The position numbers were made by a program, and so were the translations under genes. DNA of 64,000 nt, from assembly GCA_003248075.1 (NCBI GenBank), contig QJYK01000022.1, positions 1 to 64,000 on the forward strand, given 5' to 3'. The notes under the pieces are model-generated. The model was not told the origin of the DNA and made no database searches. It saw nothing but the letters and a program-made list of their open reading frames with translations. Below, piece after piece: positions 9,119-19,838 of the stretch. How positions within the stretch are numbered: the stretch's first letter is position 1; each line of letters opens with the position of its first letter. The stretch comes from Gemmatimonadota bacterium (lineage in GTDB: Bacteria; Gemmatimonadota; Gemmatimonadetes; Longimicrobiales; Gaopeijiaceae).

Positions 9119-10546
9119 ATGAGTCCCGACCGTCGAACCCGATCGATGCCTAGCTCCCGAATGGCGGGTACCCTGCGCCTCGTGGCGGACGCACTGCGAG
9201 GCAGAGGCGGCTCACCCACGGAGGGCCCCCTGACCTCGGCGATCCTCATGCTCGCGATTCCCATGGTGCTCGAGATGGCCATGGAGTCGGTGTTCGCCGT
9301 CGTGGACATCTTCTTCGTGTCCCGGCTCGGCTCCGACGCGGTCGCCGCCGTGGGGCTCACCGAGTCCATCATGACGATCGTCTACACCGTCGCCATGGGG
9401 CTCTCCATCGGGGTCACGGCCACGGTGTCGAGGCGCGTGGGCGCTCGCGAGCCCGAGGCCGCGGGCGTGGCGACGGGCCAGGGCATGCTGCTGGGCGTTG
9501 CCGTGGCCCTCGTCTTCGGGACCCTCGGGGCCTGGCAGGCCCCGGCGCTCCTCCACGTGCTCGGGGCGACCGACGCCGTCGTCGCCGAGGGCCTCGGATA
9601 CGCACGGGTCCTCCTGGGCATGAACGGTGTGATCGTGCTCCTGTTCCTGCTCAACGCGGCCTTCCGTGGAGCGGGTGACGCGGCGATCGCCATGCGCGTG
9701 CTCTGGCTCGCGAATGCGCTCAACATCCTCCTCGACCCGATGCTCATCTTCGGTCTCGGACCCTTCCCTGAGCTGGGGGTGACCGGGGCTGCGGTCGCGA
9801 CGACCCTGGGGCGTGGGACCGCCGTGTGCGTGCAGCTCGTGACCCTGTTCGGGTGGTCCGATCGCCTGCGCGTGGCGGCGTCGCACCTTCGCCCCCGCCC
9901 GGATGTGATGAAACGGCTGTTGCGGCTGTCGGCGACCGGTACGCTGCAGATCTTCATCGGTACGGCGTCCTGGATCGGCCTGGTCCGCGTGATCGCGAGC
10001 TTCGGGCCGGAAGCGGTGGCGGGGTATACGGTCGCGATCCGGGTGGTGCTGTTCGCATTGCTACCGGCGTGGGGGCTGTCGAACGCCGCCGCGACGATGG
10101 TGGGTCAGAACATGGGAGCGGGCCAGCCCGACCGCGCCGAGGCGTCGGTCTGGCGCGCCTGCGCCCTGAACCTCGCGTTTCTTGGATCGGTCGGGATCCT
10201 GTTCGTCGCTTTCGCCCCCGAGTTGATCGGTCTGTTCGGAGTCGATGCCCTCACGGCAGGGTACGCGCAACATGGGCTCCGGATCGTGAGCGCCGGCTTC
10301 CTGTTCTACGCGTATGGAATGACGCTCACAGCGGCCTTCAACGGTGCCGGCGACGCGTGGACGCCGACGTGGCTCAACCTGTGCTGTTTCTGGCTCTGGG
10401 AGATCCCGTTGGCGTGGGCGCTGGCCTTCCCCACGGGGCTCGGCGCGGAAGGGGTCTTCACCGCGATAGCGGTCGCCTACACGACGCTCGCGCTGGCCTC
10501 CGGCGTTCTGTTCAGACGCGGTGGGTGGAAGGCCGCGACGGTCTGA
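9119..10546 (+). CDS. MATE-family multidrug/Na+ (H+) antiporter
   Basis: A 475-residue polytopic membrane protein with about twelve hydrophobic helices arranged as two similar halves (about 38-260 and 275-470), as in MATE exporters. It begins with a 37-residue polar N-terminus. Recognisable MATE features are the first helix AIPMVLEMAMESVF with FVSRLGSDAVAAVGL just after it, and NAAFRGAGDA / TAAFNGAGDAWTPTW at equivalent places in the two halves. It should expel cationic drugs or metabolites in exchange for H+ or Na+. The ATG at 9119 has GGAGG six bases upstream. Expression may be controlled by the leader peptide and hairpins at 8936-9094. Confidence 0.92.
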   Translation: MSPDRRTRSMPSSRMAGTLRLVADALRGRGGSPTEGPLTSAILMLAIPMVLEMAMESVFAVVDIFFVSRLGSDAVAAVGLTESIMTIVYTVAMGLSIGVTATVSRRVGAREPEAAGVATGQGMLLGVAVALVFGTLGAWQAPALLHVLGATDAVVAEGLGYARVLLGMNGVIVLLFLLNAAFRGAGDAAIAMRVLWLANALNILLDPMLIFGLGPFPELGVTGAAVATTLGRGTAVCVQLVTLFGWSDRLRVAASHLRPRPDVMKRLLRLSATGTLQIFIGTASWIGLVRVIASFGPEAVAGYTVAIRVVLFALLPAWGLSNAAATMVGQNMGAGQPDRAEASVWRACALNLAFLGSVGILFVAFAPELIGLFGVDALTAGYAQHGLRIVSAGFLFYAYGMTLTAAFNGAGDAWTPTWLNLCCFWLWEIPLAWALAFPTGLGAEGVFTAIAVAYTTLALASGVLFRRGGWKAATV

Positions 10547-10701
10547 GGGCCGGGGCGGCGTCCGCGCTGGAGCGGGCATCGAGACGCGACGGGTCCCTGG
10601 CCGTAAGTTCATGGAGCGGAGAGCGTAGGCCATGGAGGCGCCGTCCCCGGACCGTCGCTGCGGCCGAGGGCGGGCCGACCACCAGGTGGAGGACAAGCCC
10701 G

Positions 10702-11106
10702 ATGCGCACGAGGAAGCCGATGTCGAAGCTCGCCCCCGCGCTCGCCCTGGCCGCGCTGCTGGGCGGGTGCGCCAGCTCCGGCGCCCCGGGGGGAAGCAAC
10801 AGTAGGGGCAATCCCAATCTCATCACGCAAGAGCAGATCACCGAACTCGAGAGCCTGGACGTTTATGCGATCGTGCAGAGGCTCCGGCCGCGGTGGCTGC
10901 AGGTGCGCGGGATGTCGTCCGTCCAGGGCCCCGCGCAGATCGCGATCATCGTCGACTCGGTGCGCCAGCCCGGGAGCGTCGAGGTGCTGCGGAGCATGAG
11001 GGGCCTCGACGTGCGTGAGCTCCGCTTCCTGAACGCCCGGGACGCGACCACCCGATACGGCACCGACATGACGGCCGGCGCCATCGAGGTGTTCACGCGC
11101 CGGTGA
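10702..11106 (+). CDS. Small plug-domain-like lipoprotein
   Basis: A 134-residue protein with a lipoprotein signal (LALAALLGGC, Cys about 21) and a Gly/Ser/Asn-rich linker. The rest resembles the last part of a TonB-receptor plug domain: a conserved Leu-Asp-Val-Tyr helix, a short strand ending in IIVDSV, then a run (VEVLRS, RELRFLN, ATTRYGTDMTAGAIEVFT) that matches the plug signature of an Ile-Glu-Val strand followed by a YG...G.I.V strand. There is no beta-barrel. Such plug-only lipoproteins are typical of Gemmatimonadota-like genomes; function is not established. The ATG at 10702 has GGTGGAGGA nine bases upstream. It follows the MATE gene by 155 bases. Confidence 0.7.
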   Translation: MRTRKPMSKLAPALALAALLGGCASSGAPGGSNSRGNPNLITQEQITELESLDVYAIVQRLRPRWLQVRGMSSVQGPAQIAIIVDSVRQPGSVEVLRSMRGLDVRELRFLNARDATTRYGTDMTAGAIEVFTRR

Positions 11107-11141
11107 CCGGGGGTCCCCCCGGTCCGAAGCGTCGGCCCCGG

Positions 11142-13103
11142 CTACCAGCCGCCGCCGCCGCCGCCGCCCCCGCCGCCTCCTGACGATCCTCCTCCGCCAC
11201 CGCCGCCGCCCCCCGAAGACGGCGCAGCGGACGACGCCGACAGGGAGCTGGAGAAGGCTCCGCCCAGGGCGCTCGCCATCCCCGTCGTGCCACCGCGTCC
11301 GGATCCGTTCGCGGAATACCACGAGGAGCTCGAGCCGTCGCCGCCGGACGGGGTCGGGGCGTCGAGGACGCCCTCGAAGCGCTCCGCCCACCGATTCTCG
11401 ACCCCGAGGGCGATCGCGTGTGGGAGATACCGCTCGAACAGCTCGAGCGGGCGATCCTCGGGTTGGAGCCGGTCGTACCGGTCCGCCTCCGTCGAGGTCA
11501 GGAACGTCGCGAAGCCCTCGAGCTGATCGAGCACGCCGCGACCCTTGAGCGTCGGCCGCTCCAGGAGCTCGTAGAACAGGACGTTGATCGTCGCGAGCAC
11601 CAGGGCGGCGACGAGGAGGTGCCGCGGCGCCGCCTGCCAGAACAGGTAGCCGACGAACAGCTCCGCCGCGATGAAGGGGATCGAGAAGAGCGAGGTGAAT
11701 CCTGCGGTCAGCCAGGCCAGCACGTCACCGCCGAGCGCTTGCCGCCACTCGCGGAACGCTCGGGCCAGGAGCGCGCCGACCCCGAGGCTCCAGCCGGAGA
11801 GCCAGATCCCCATGAACCAACCCTCCGGAGGGATCGAGAATCGAGCCCTCCAGGTGAGGGCTGCGAACCCCGCCAGGGTGACCGCGAGGCCGGCCAAGAA
11901 CCAGCCTCGGTTGTTCACGAAATAGTCCCGGGCCAGCGTGCGGCGCAGCTGACTCCGCACGGACCGGGCCGCCTTTCGCACCGTCGGATTCGAGTTGCCC
12001 GTCAGCGTGACGGTTCCGCCGGAGGCCCACAGCGCGCGAAGGGCCTCGGCCTCCTCCGGTGAGGCGTCCGGGGGGGAGCCTCCCGCGAGGTGGAGGATCC
12101 ACTTTCGGCCCTCCCGCTCGATGGTGAGCGCTCCCTTCACCCCGAGGCTCACCACGGCGGCCACGAGGTGCCGCGCCTGATACCCGCGCTCGCGGATGTA
12201 TCCCAGCGCGGCGGCGGAGAATCCCGCCGGTGGCTCGTACTGGACCACATGCGTCCTCGCCGGAGGATCCCGGCCGACCCGGCTCCACATGAGGAGATAC
12301 AGCGAGAGGACGAGGCCGGCCAGGACCGTTGCGTCGATCCACGGACCCCAGTCGAGCCGGAACCAAGCGGACTCCTGAGCGGCATCGGGGGTGGCGACGA
12401 GACCCTTGGGGAAGCGCACCCGTATCGTCAGCCCCTCCATGGGTCCAAGCCGGGCGGTCGTCCGGAAGTTCGCGACCGACCCGGACGCCCCTTCGGCCTC
12501 GTAGGTGGCCACGAGGTCGGACGCCGTGGACCCCTCCGGGCCGGTCCATCCCTCCAAGGTCACGTCCTGCGCCGCGGGCGTCCCTGGGAGGGCCACCCGT
12601 GCCGATGCGGCGAGGATCGGGAAGCTCCAGCCGTTCCCGGTCACGTTCCAGTAGAGCTCGTCGAACGTCTCGCCGAACGTCAGCCAACGGGCGGTCCTGT
12701 AGGTGAGCAGGTAGGTGTGCTCACCACGGCTCACGAAGACATCGGCGTCTCCGATCCGTATCCGGATTCCCCCTCGCCGCGCCGGTCCGCCGACGCTCTG
12801 GACGACGTACGGCTCGTTCCGACCGTCCAGGAGCACGCGCACCACGTCGAGGGGCGCCGTGACCCGACCGAAGCCCGATTGGCGGGGGAAGCTCGTGGGG
12901 ATGTCGCGGTAGATGCCATGCCGGATCTCGCCGCCCAGCGCCCTGACGCGGATCTCCTCCGTGACCTCCATCGATCCATCGTGCTCGACCACGACGGTGA
13001 CGTCGTAGGAGAGGATCTCCTCGACGTCCTGACCGCTCGCCGGGTCGGGGGCGAGGGTGAGCATGGCCAGCGCCGCGACCCGGCCGGCTGTTCCAAGGCG
13101 CAT
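11142..13103 (-). CDS. DUF2207-family membrane protein with glycine-rich tail
   Basis: A 653-residue protein. A signal peptide (1-24) is followed by an extracytoplasmic beta domain (about 27-240, opening with an ILSYDVTVVVEHDGSMEV stretch and RHGIYRDIP) characteristic of DUF2207. Next come a TM helix near 275-295, a cytoplasmic winged region, further TM helices near 395-440 and 480-525, and a low-complexity C-terminus of Ser and Gly ending in a run of glycines and a final Trp. This is the normal family layout; the tail is a family trait, not an artefact. The molecular role of DUF2207 is unknown. It is convergent with the plug-like lipoprotein and lies 51 bases beyond the stop of the ADOP permease on the same strand. 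Confidence 0.88.
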   Translation of the reverse strand: MRLGTAGRVAALAMLTLAPDPASGQDVEEILSYDVTVVVEHDGSMEVTEEIRVRALGGEIRHGIYRDIPTSFPRQSGFGRVTAPLDVVRVLLDGRNEPYVVQSVGGPARRGGIRIRIGDADVFVSRGEHTYLLTYRTARWLTFGETFDELYWNVTGNGWSFPILAASARVALPGTPAAQDVTLEGWTGPEGSTASDLVATYEAEGASGSVANFRTTARLGPMEGLTIRVRFPKGLVATPDAAQESAWFRLDWGPWIDATVLAGLVLSLYLLMWSRVGRDPPARTHVVQYEPPAGFSAAALGYIRERGYQARHLVAAVVSLGVKGALTIEREGRKWILHLAGGSPPDASPEEAEALRALWASGGTVTLTGNSNPTVRKAARSVRSQLRRTLARDYFVNNRGWFLAGLAVTLAGFAALTWRARFSIPPEGWFMGIWLSGWSLGVGALLARAFREWRQALGGDVLAWLTAGFTSLFSIPFIAAELFVGYLFWQAAPRHLLVAALVLATINVLFYELLERPTLKGRGVLDQLEGFATFLTSTEADRYDRLQPEDRPLELFERYLPHAIALGVENRWAERFEGVLDAPTPSGGDGSSSSWYSANGSGRGGTTGMASALGGAFSSSLSASSAAPSSGGGGGGGGGSSGGGGGGGGGGGW

Positions 13104-13154
13104 GCCGATCCTTGGCGCACGGGGCGACGGCGCGCAAGGCCGTGCCGCTGGGCG

Positions 13155-15824
13155 CTACTCGGCTCGGAGGGCCCGGCTCGGGTCTACCCCGGCGGCCCGA
13201 AGCGCGGGAAGCCAGCTCGCCAGCGTCGCGATCGCCACCAGGAGAGCGGACACGATGACGTACGTGGCCGGGTCGGTCGGACTCACCCCGTACAGGAGCG
13301 AGCCCATCACGCGACTGAGCCCGAAGGCACCGAGGAGGCCGCCGGCGACGCCGCCCGCAGAGAGCACGAGGCCCTGGCGCACGACCATGCCACGAACGGT
13401 GCCCGCGGTCGCGCCCAGGGCCATGCGCACCCCGATCTCGCGCGTGCGCTGGGACACCATGTACGACACCACGCCGTAGATCCCCACGAGCCCCAGGAGG
13501 AGCGCGATGCCGGACGCCGCACCCAGCATCGACATGGTGAACGAGGTGCGGGCGGTCGCCGCCCGAAACACGTCGCCCATGGTGCGCGGGTTCGCCAGAG
13601 GGATGCGGGCGTTGACCGCCTGCATCTCCCGGCGCAGCACCGGCAGGAGCGACGTCGGGTCGCCGTCCGTGCGGATCACGATGTCCTGGGCGCGCGCGGG
13701 GAAATACTGCCCGCCGAAGTCGACGAGGGTCGGGAAGTAGACCGTTTCCTGGGGCGGCTCCTCGAGCCCGCGCTCGAGGACGTCGTCGACCACGCCCACG
13801 ATCGTGTACCAGTCCTCGTCCTGCGCGCCGTACCGGAGCCGCCGTCCGAGCGCTCCGCCGTTCGGCCACCAGTGCTGGGCGAACGAGCGGCTCACGACCA
13901 CCGCACGGGTCCCGTCGCCACCGTCGCCGCGCTCGAACGTGCGTCCCTCCACCAGGTCGATCCCCATCGCCTCGAGATAGCCCACGTCGGCCTGGGGCGT
14001 CGCCGCGAACACGGGCAGCTCGCCCTCCGCGCGCGGTTGGTCCTCGACCTCGATCACCTGGAAGCCGGCCTCCCCGCCGAGGGGAACGGAGGTCGTCAGC
14101 CCGACCGAGACTACACCGCCCTGCTGCGCCATCCGGTCCCGGACCTGACGGAAGTAGGACATCGTCTCTTGCCAGTCCGCGATCTCACCGCTCGGGACGA
14201 TGAGCCGGGCAGTGAGGATGCCGTCGGTATCGAAGCCGGGATCCACGGAACGGAGTGCGAGGAAGCTGCGGAACATCAGCCCCGACCCGACGAGCAAGAC
14301 GAGGGCGAGCCCGATCTGCCCGATGACGAGGCCGTTCCGCAGACGGTTTCGACCCGAGCCGGGGATCGTGCCGCGCGTGCCGCCCTCGCGGAGCTGTGCG
14401 GCCAGATCGTCGTTTCCGTGGCGGAGCAGGGGGAAGAGGCCGAAGAAGATCGCGCAGCCGAGCGCGACGACCGCGGTGAAGGCGAGAACGCGCAGGTCCA
14501 CGCCGACGTCCTCGAGGCGCGGGAGGTCGGTGGGGATCATTCTCGTGGTGACGCGCACGGCGATCGCCGCCACCGCGAGGCCGAGGCCACCCCCGGCAGT
14601 CGCCAGGGCGATGCTCTCACCCATGAAGCCACGAAGCACCTGCAGGCGGCCGGCCCCGACGGCGACGCGCATGGCCAGCTCCCGCTGCCGACCTTCGGCG
14701 CGGACGAGGAGCAGGTTCGCGACGTTCGCACACGCGATCACCAGAACCGTGCCCACGGTGCCGAGCAGGATCCACAGCGTGCGGGCGACGTCTCCGACCA
14801 GGCGCTCCTTCAGCGGCTCGACGCGCGCACGCAGCCCCACCTCCCGCAGGAAGGTGGCGCCACCGTCTCCGGGGAAGATCTCGGGGAGGCGGCTCGTGAG
14901 ACCCTCGATCTCGGAGCGAACCGACTCGAGGGTGGCCCCGTCCGCCATGCGCGCGAGCCCGCTCGCGAAGAAGGCCGCCAACGGCGCGTGGGTCTCGTCG
15001 ACGACCAGGGGAACCCAGAACCGAGCCGTCCGGTCCGGGAAGCCGAACCCGGCCGGCATCACGCCGACCACCCGGCGGGTCGTGCCGCTCATCTCGATGG
15101 TGCGACCGACGATCGCGGGGTCGGCCCCGAAATTCGTGCGCCACAGGCCCTCCGAGAGGAGCACCACGGGCTCGGCGTCGGGGATCGCTTCCTCGTCCCC
15201 GAAGGTCCGGCCCTGGAGCGCGGAGGTCCTCAAGACCCGGAAGAAGCTCGGCGTGGCGGACTGCCCCATGATCCGCTCGGGGCGACCGTCCGTCATGAAG
15301 TTCGCGGCCGTCCCGGTGTACATGGCGACCCCCTCGATGCTGTGTGCCCGGTCCCGATACAGCAGGTAGAGCCCCGGCGAGATGGGGAGCGCGTCCTGCC
15401 CGTCGCGTCCGAGGTGCTCCAGCGACAGGAGTCGCTCCGATTCGGTGAAGGGGAGCGGCTTCAGGAGTACGTGGTCGACGAGTGTGAACACGGCGGTGTT
15501 CGCGCCGATGCCGAGGGCGAGCGTCAGGACCGCAACGGCCGTGAAGGCGCGGTACCGCATCAGTGACCGCGCCGCGAAACGGAGGTCGTTCAGAAGCCCC
15601 GTCATCGTCATCGTCTCCTTCCGCTCCATGAGGGCGTCGATCCAACAGGTGAGCGCCCGCAGGTGCAGGCGTGCGCGCGTGAGGTGTCCGGTGCGTCCTT
15701 CCCGCTCGAGCCGCCGCCACGCGTACGAGACCTCGGCCTCCCATTCGCGGCGCCATGCATGACGGCGAGCCCCGGGCAAGAGGCGTGAGGCCGCGGCGAT
15801 CGAACGGAGGCCCGGCGGGGTCAT
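13155..15824 (-). CDS. ADOP-type permease with extended N-terminus, PadR-linked
   Basis: An 889-residue ADOP permease. Residues 1-75 form a cytoplasmic Arg/Trp-rich helical extension (ARRHAWRREWEAEVSYAW) typical of PadR-associated ADOP proteins. The usual TM-core-FtsX module then appears twice (ACANVANLLLVRAEGRQRE; GVRMALGATAGTVRGMV), ending DPSRALRAE. The ATG at 15824 overlaps the PadR stop codon as ATGA, so the two are translationally coupled. The frame is open far upstream, to 17243, across the PadR gene and part of the divergent ABC gene; that extension is antisense noise. The regulator pair suggests an inducible exporter or lipoprotein-handling machine of unknown substrate. Confidence 0.9.
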   Translation of the reverse strand: MTPPGLRSIAAASRLLPGARRHAWRREWEAEVSYAWRRLEREGRTGHLTRARLHLRALTCWIDALMERKETMTMTGLLNDLRFAARSLMRYRAFTAVAVLTLALGIGANTAVFTLVDHVLLKPLPFTESERLLSLEHLGRDGQDALPISPGLYLLYRDRAHSIEGVAMYTGTAANFMTDGRPERIMGQSATPSFFRVLRTSALQGRTFGDEEAIPDAEPVVLLSEGLWRTNFGADPAIVGRTIEMSGTTRRVVGVMPAGFGFPDRTARFWVPLVVDETHAPLAAFFASGLARMADGATLESVRSEIEGLTSRLPEIFPGDGGATFLREVGLRARVEPLKERLVGDVARTLWILLGTVGTVLVIACANVANLLLVRAEGRQRELAMRVAVGAGRLQVLRGFMGESIALATAGGGLGLAVAAIAVRVTTRMIPTDLPRLEDVGVDLRVLAFTAVVALGCAIFFGLFPLLRHGNDDLAAQLREGGTRGTIPGSGRNRLRNGLVIGQIGLALVLLVGSGLMFRSFLALRSVDPGFDTDGILTARLIVPSGEIADWQETMSYFRQVRDRMAQQGGVVSVGLTTSVPLGGEAGFQVIEVEDQPRAEGELPVFAATPQADVGYLEAMGIDLVEGRTFERGDGGDGTRAVVVSRSFAQHWWPNGGALGRRLRYGAQDEDWYTIVGVVDDVLERGLEEPPQETVYFPTLVDFGGQYFPARAQDIVIRTDGDPTSLLPVLRREMQAVNARIPLANPRTMGDVFRAATARTSFTMSMLGAASGIALLLGLVGIYGVVSYMVSQRTREIGVRMALGATAGTVRGMVVRQGLVLSAGGVAGGLLGAFGLSRVMGSLLYGVSPTDPATYVIVSALLVAIATLASWLPALRAAGVDPSRALRAE

Positions 15825-16138
15825 CGGGCCGGCTCGGTCCGCGCGTCGAACATGCGCACCAGGGACGGGAACCGGCCTACGACGTCGGCCATCGACGCCT
15901 CGCCCACCCGGGTCAGCTTGTAGTAGCGGCGCGGTGGACGCTGCTCGGACTTCGCCACGGCCTCGTCCTCCCAGGCTCCCTCCAGGACCCCGCGTCGCTC
16001 GAGACGCCGCAGGATCGGGTATACGGTTCCGTCGGGGAGCCCGGTCGCGTCCATGACGTCGAAGCCGTACCGATGTCCGAAGCGGATCGCCAAGAGCACG
16101 GCTGCAGTCGGATAAGTGAGGCTGAACAGTCGACCCAT
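15821..16138 (-). CDS. PadR-family transcriptional regulator
   Basis: A 105-residue winged-helix protein. The motif LPDGTVYPILRRLERRGVLEG is the PadR recognition helix and wing, followed by RRYYKLT (the usual R-x-Y-Y-x-L-T). The C-terminal dimerisation helix is short. PadR proteins repress neighbouring genes until a ligand or membrane signal releases them. The ATG at 16138 was preferred because TAGGAG lies 7 bases upstream; an earlier ATG pair at 16165/16168 would add ten residues without a ribosome site. It is the first gene of a two-gene operon with the ADOP permease, overlapping it by four bases. Confidence 0.9.
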   Translation of the reverse strand: MGRLFSLTYPTAAVLLAIRFGHRYGFDVMDATGLPDGTVYPILRRLERRGVLEGAWEDEAVAKSEQRPPRRYYKLTRVGEASMADVVGRFPSLVRMFDARTEPAR

Positions 16139-16242
16139 GGGCGCTCCTACAGAGAATCCTAGGTACATCATCGACCCATCTGACGCCGGGCGGCCGCGAA
16201 GGGTTGCACGGGCCCGGCGAGGGGGTGCGAAGGGCACCGCCA

Positions 16243-16271
16243 TTCCACGTTGCCCCGCGCACGCCTAGCTT
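16243..16271 (+). promoter_or_regulatory. Promoter, predicted leaderless start of the ABC exporter
   Basis: TTCCAC (16243-16248), a 17-base spacer and TAGCTT (16266-16271). The -10 ends seven bases before the A of the ATG at 16278, so transcription should begin at or next to the start codon. No Shine-Dalgarno sequence precedes this ATG, which fits. Confidence 0.5.
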
Positions 16272-16277
16272 CACCGG

Positions 16278-18136
<1,859 letters not shown>

Positions 18137-18137
<1 letters not shown>

Positions 18138-19234
18138 TGGATCCGGACCCGAGACCCGTGTCGCGGATCCCGGTCCTGGATGGTCACAACGACACGCTCA
18201 CCCAGATCCGGAACGCGGCGCCCGATCGCAGACGGGACTTCCTCACCCGCAGCGCTCTCGGACACATCGACCTCCCCCGAGCGCGCGACGGCGGTTTCGC
18301 GGGGGGCTTCTTCGCGATCTTCACGGCATCTCCAGACTGGGATCGCACCCCCAGACCGCTGCTCGGGCCGGACGGTGCGGCGGTGCCCGGAGGCCGCTCC
18401 GTCGCGCTCCCTCCCCGCCTGGACCGTCGCTCCGCCCTGGCCTACACGCTGGCGACGATGTCGGATCTGTTCCGGATCGAGGCCGGGTCGAATGGGGCTG
18501 TACGCGTGGCGCGGACCGCCGCCGACGTCCGCCGATGCCTGGACGAGGGGACGGTGGCGGCGATCCTGCACATCGAGGGCGCGGAGGCGATCGACACGCG
18601 CCTCGAGGCACTCGATGTCTTCCATGCCGCCGGGCTCCGGTCGCTCGGACCGGTGTGGAGCCGCCCCAACGCCTTCGCCCACGGGGTACCCTTCGACTTT
18701 CCCAGGGGGCCGGACACCGGGCCCGGGCTTTCGGCGGCCGGCCGGCGCCTCGTGCGCGCGTGCAATCGTCTCGGGATCCTCATCGATCTCTCGCACCTGA
18801 ACGAGGCGGGCTTCTGGGACGTGGCGCGCGCCTCGGACGCGCCTCTGGTGGCGACCCACTCGTGCGCGCATGCCCTGTCTGCCTCCCCGCGCAACCTGAC
18901 CGACGCCCAGCTGGACGCGATCGGCGACAGCGGCGGCCTTGTCGGGGTCAACTTCCACAAGGGGTTCCTCCGGTCCGACGGGGAGAGCGACCGCCCCACG
19001 TCCATGACCGAGATCGTTCGCCACGCGCGCTACGTGGCGGACCGCATCGGAGTGGAGCATGTCGCGCTCGGCTCGGACTTCGACGGCGCGCGGATGCCCG
19101 ACGACCTCCACGACGTCAGCGCGCTTCCTGCGCTGCTCGAGGCGTTACGGGAGGGCGGCTTCGGCGAGCCCGAGGTGCGGTCGGTGGCACACGGCAACTG
19201 GCTCAGGGTGCTCCAGGAGACGTGGGGGCAATGA
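18137..19234 (+). CDS. Membrane dipeptidase, peptidase family M19
   Basis: A 365-residue TIM-barrel metallopeptidase. The family hallmark DGHND is at 15-19 (His17 and Asp19 as zinc ligands). HIEGAEA holds the bridging Glu, and later HLNEAGF, THSCAHAL and LGSDFDGA supply the remaining ligands and the catalytic Asp. M19 enzymes hydrolyse dipeptides, including those with D-residues, and some act on beta-lactams or lipid-linked amides. No signal peptide is seen, so it is likely cytoplasmic. It overlaps the upstream exporter (TGATG) and the downstream ArsC-like gene (ATGA), so these three form an operon. Confidence 0.9.
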
Positions 19235-19791
19235 CCCGCCTGGAGGAGCGGTTGGCGGAGGTAGTGACGCGACTGGGGGCCGATCCCCGACGCTTCACGA
19301 CGGCGGGCGGAAGGCTCGCCGTGGACGGCCGACCCATCTCCGCGGTGGACGGGATCCTGCCCGACTGGTTGCTGGAAGCGGCGGCGCTGCGCAGTCTCGC
19401 GCCGCGACATGTTCTGTTTCTGTGCGTCGCGAACTCGGCGCGCAGCCAGATCGCGGAGGGCATCGGTCGGTCGCTGGCTCCCGAAGGGGTGCGGGTCTCG
19501 TCGGCCGGCTCGGAGCCGACCTCCGTAAGGCCGGAGGCGGCACAGGCCCTCCGAGAGATCGGGATCGACATCGATGAGCAGCGCTCCAAGGGTCTCGACG
19601 AGGTCGAGCGTCCGGTCGACGCGGTGATCACCCTGTGCGCCGAAGAGGTGTGTCCGGTTTGGCTGGAGCGCGCATGGCGACTGCATTGGGCGCTGGGCGA
19701 CCCCGCCGCGGTGGAGGGGAGCGGGCGCATGGACGCCTTCCGAACCGTGCGGGACGAGCTCCAGCGACGGCTCACTGTCCTCTTCGGCTGA
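19231..19791 (+). CDS. ArsC-like low-molecular-weight protein phosphatase with N-terminal extension
   Basis: A 186-residue protein. Residues 59-180 form a low-molecular-weight phosphatase fold with the P-loop CVANSARS (Cys65, Arg71) at the end of the first strand, a central SSAGSEPT segment and a likely catalytic Asp in ALGDPAA. The P-loop spelling C-x-x-N-S-A-R-S is that of thioredoxin-type arsenate reductases rather than tyrosine phosphatases. The redox cysteines are unclear apart from a Cys-rich LCAEEVC segment. The first 58 residues are an unusual helical extension. No other ars genes are nearby, so arsenate reduction is unproven. It starts inside the M19 stop (ATGA). Confidence 0.8.
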   Translation: MTRLEERLAEVVTRLGADPRRFTTAGGRLAVDGRPISAVDGILPDWLLEAAALRSLAPRHVLFLCVANSARSQIAEGIGRSLAPEGVRVSSAGSEPTSVRPEAAQALREIGIDIDEQRSKGLDEVERPVDAVITLCAEEVCPVWLERAWRLHWALGDPAAVEGSGRMDAFRTVRDELQRRLTVLFG

Positions 19792-19803
19792 GCACGCGCC
19801 ACG

Positions 19804-19832
19804 TTGGTGGCCGTCAGCGCACGCTTTACCTT
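19804..19832 (+). promoter_or_regulatory. Promoter, predicted leaderless start of the PorX-like gene
   Basis: TTGGTG (19804-19809), 17 bases, TACCTT (19827-19832). Seven bases after the -10 comes the A of the ATG at 19839, with no ribosome site between. This is the clearest leaderless arrangement in the window. Confidence 0.6.
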
Positions 19833-19838
19833 CCGGCC

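Noticed and set aside
9826-10701. A long open frame extending the plug-like lipoprotein upstream through the MATE gene
   Set aside because: It is out of frame with MATE and Arg/Gly-rich; the lipoprotein signal begins at 10702 with a ribosome site.
12090-15566. A plus-strand open frame of 1158 codons
   Set aside because: It lies antisense to the DUF2207 and ADOP genes and reads as Arg/His/Pro/Glu-rich low-complexity protein, the signature of a G+C-rich shadow frame. No ribosome site or domain.
19231-19791. Calling the ArsC-like gene part of an arsenic operon
   Set aside because: No arsR, arsB/acr3 or arsM gene is nearby, and the neighbours are a dipeptidase and envelope genes.
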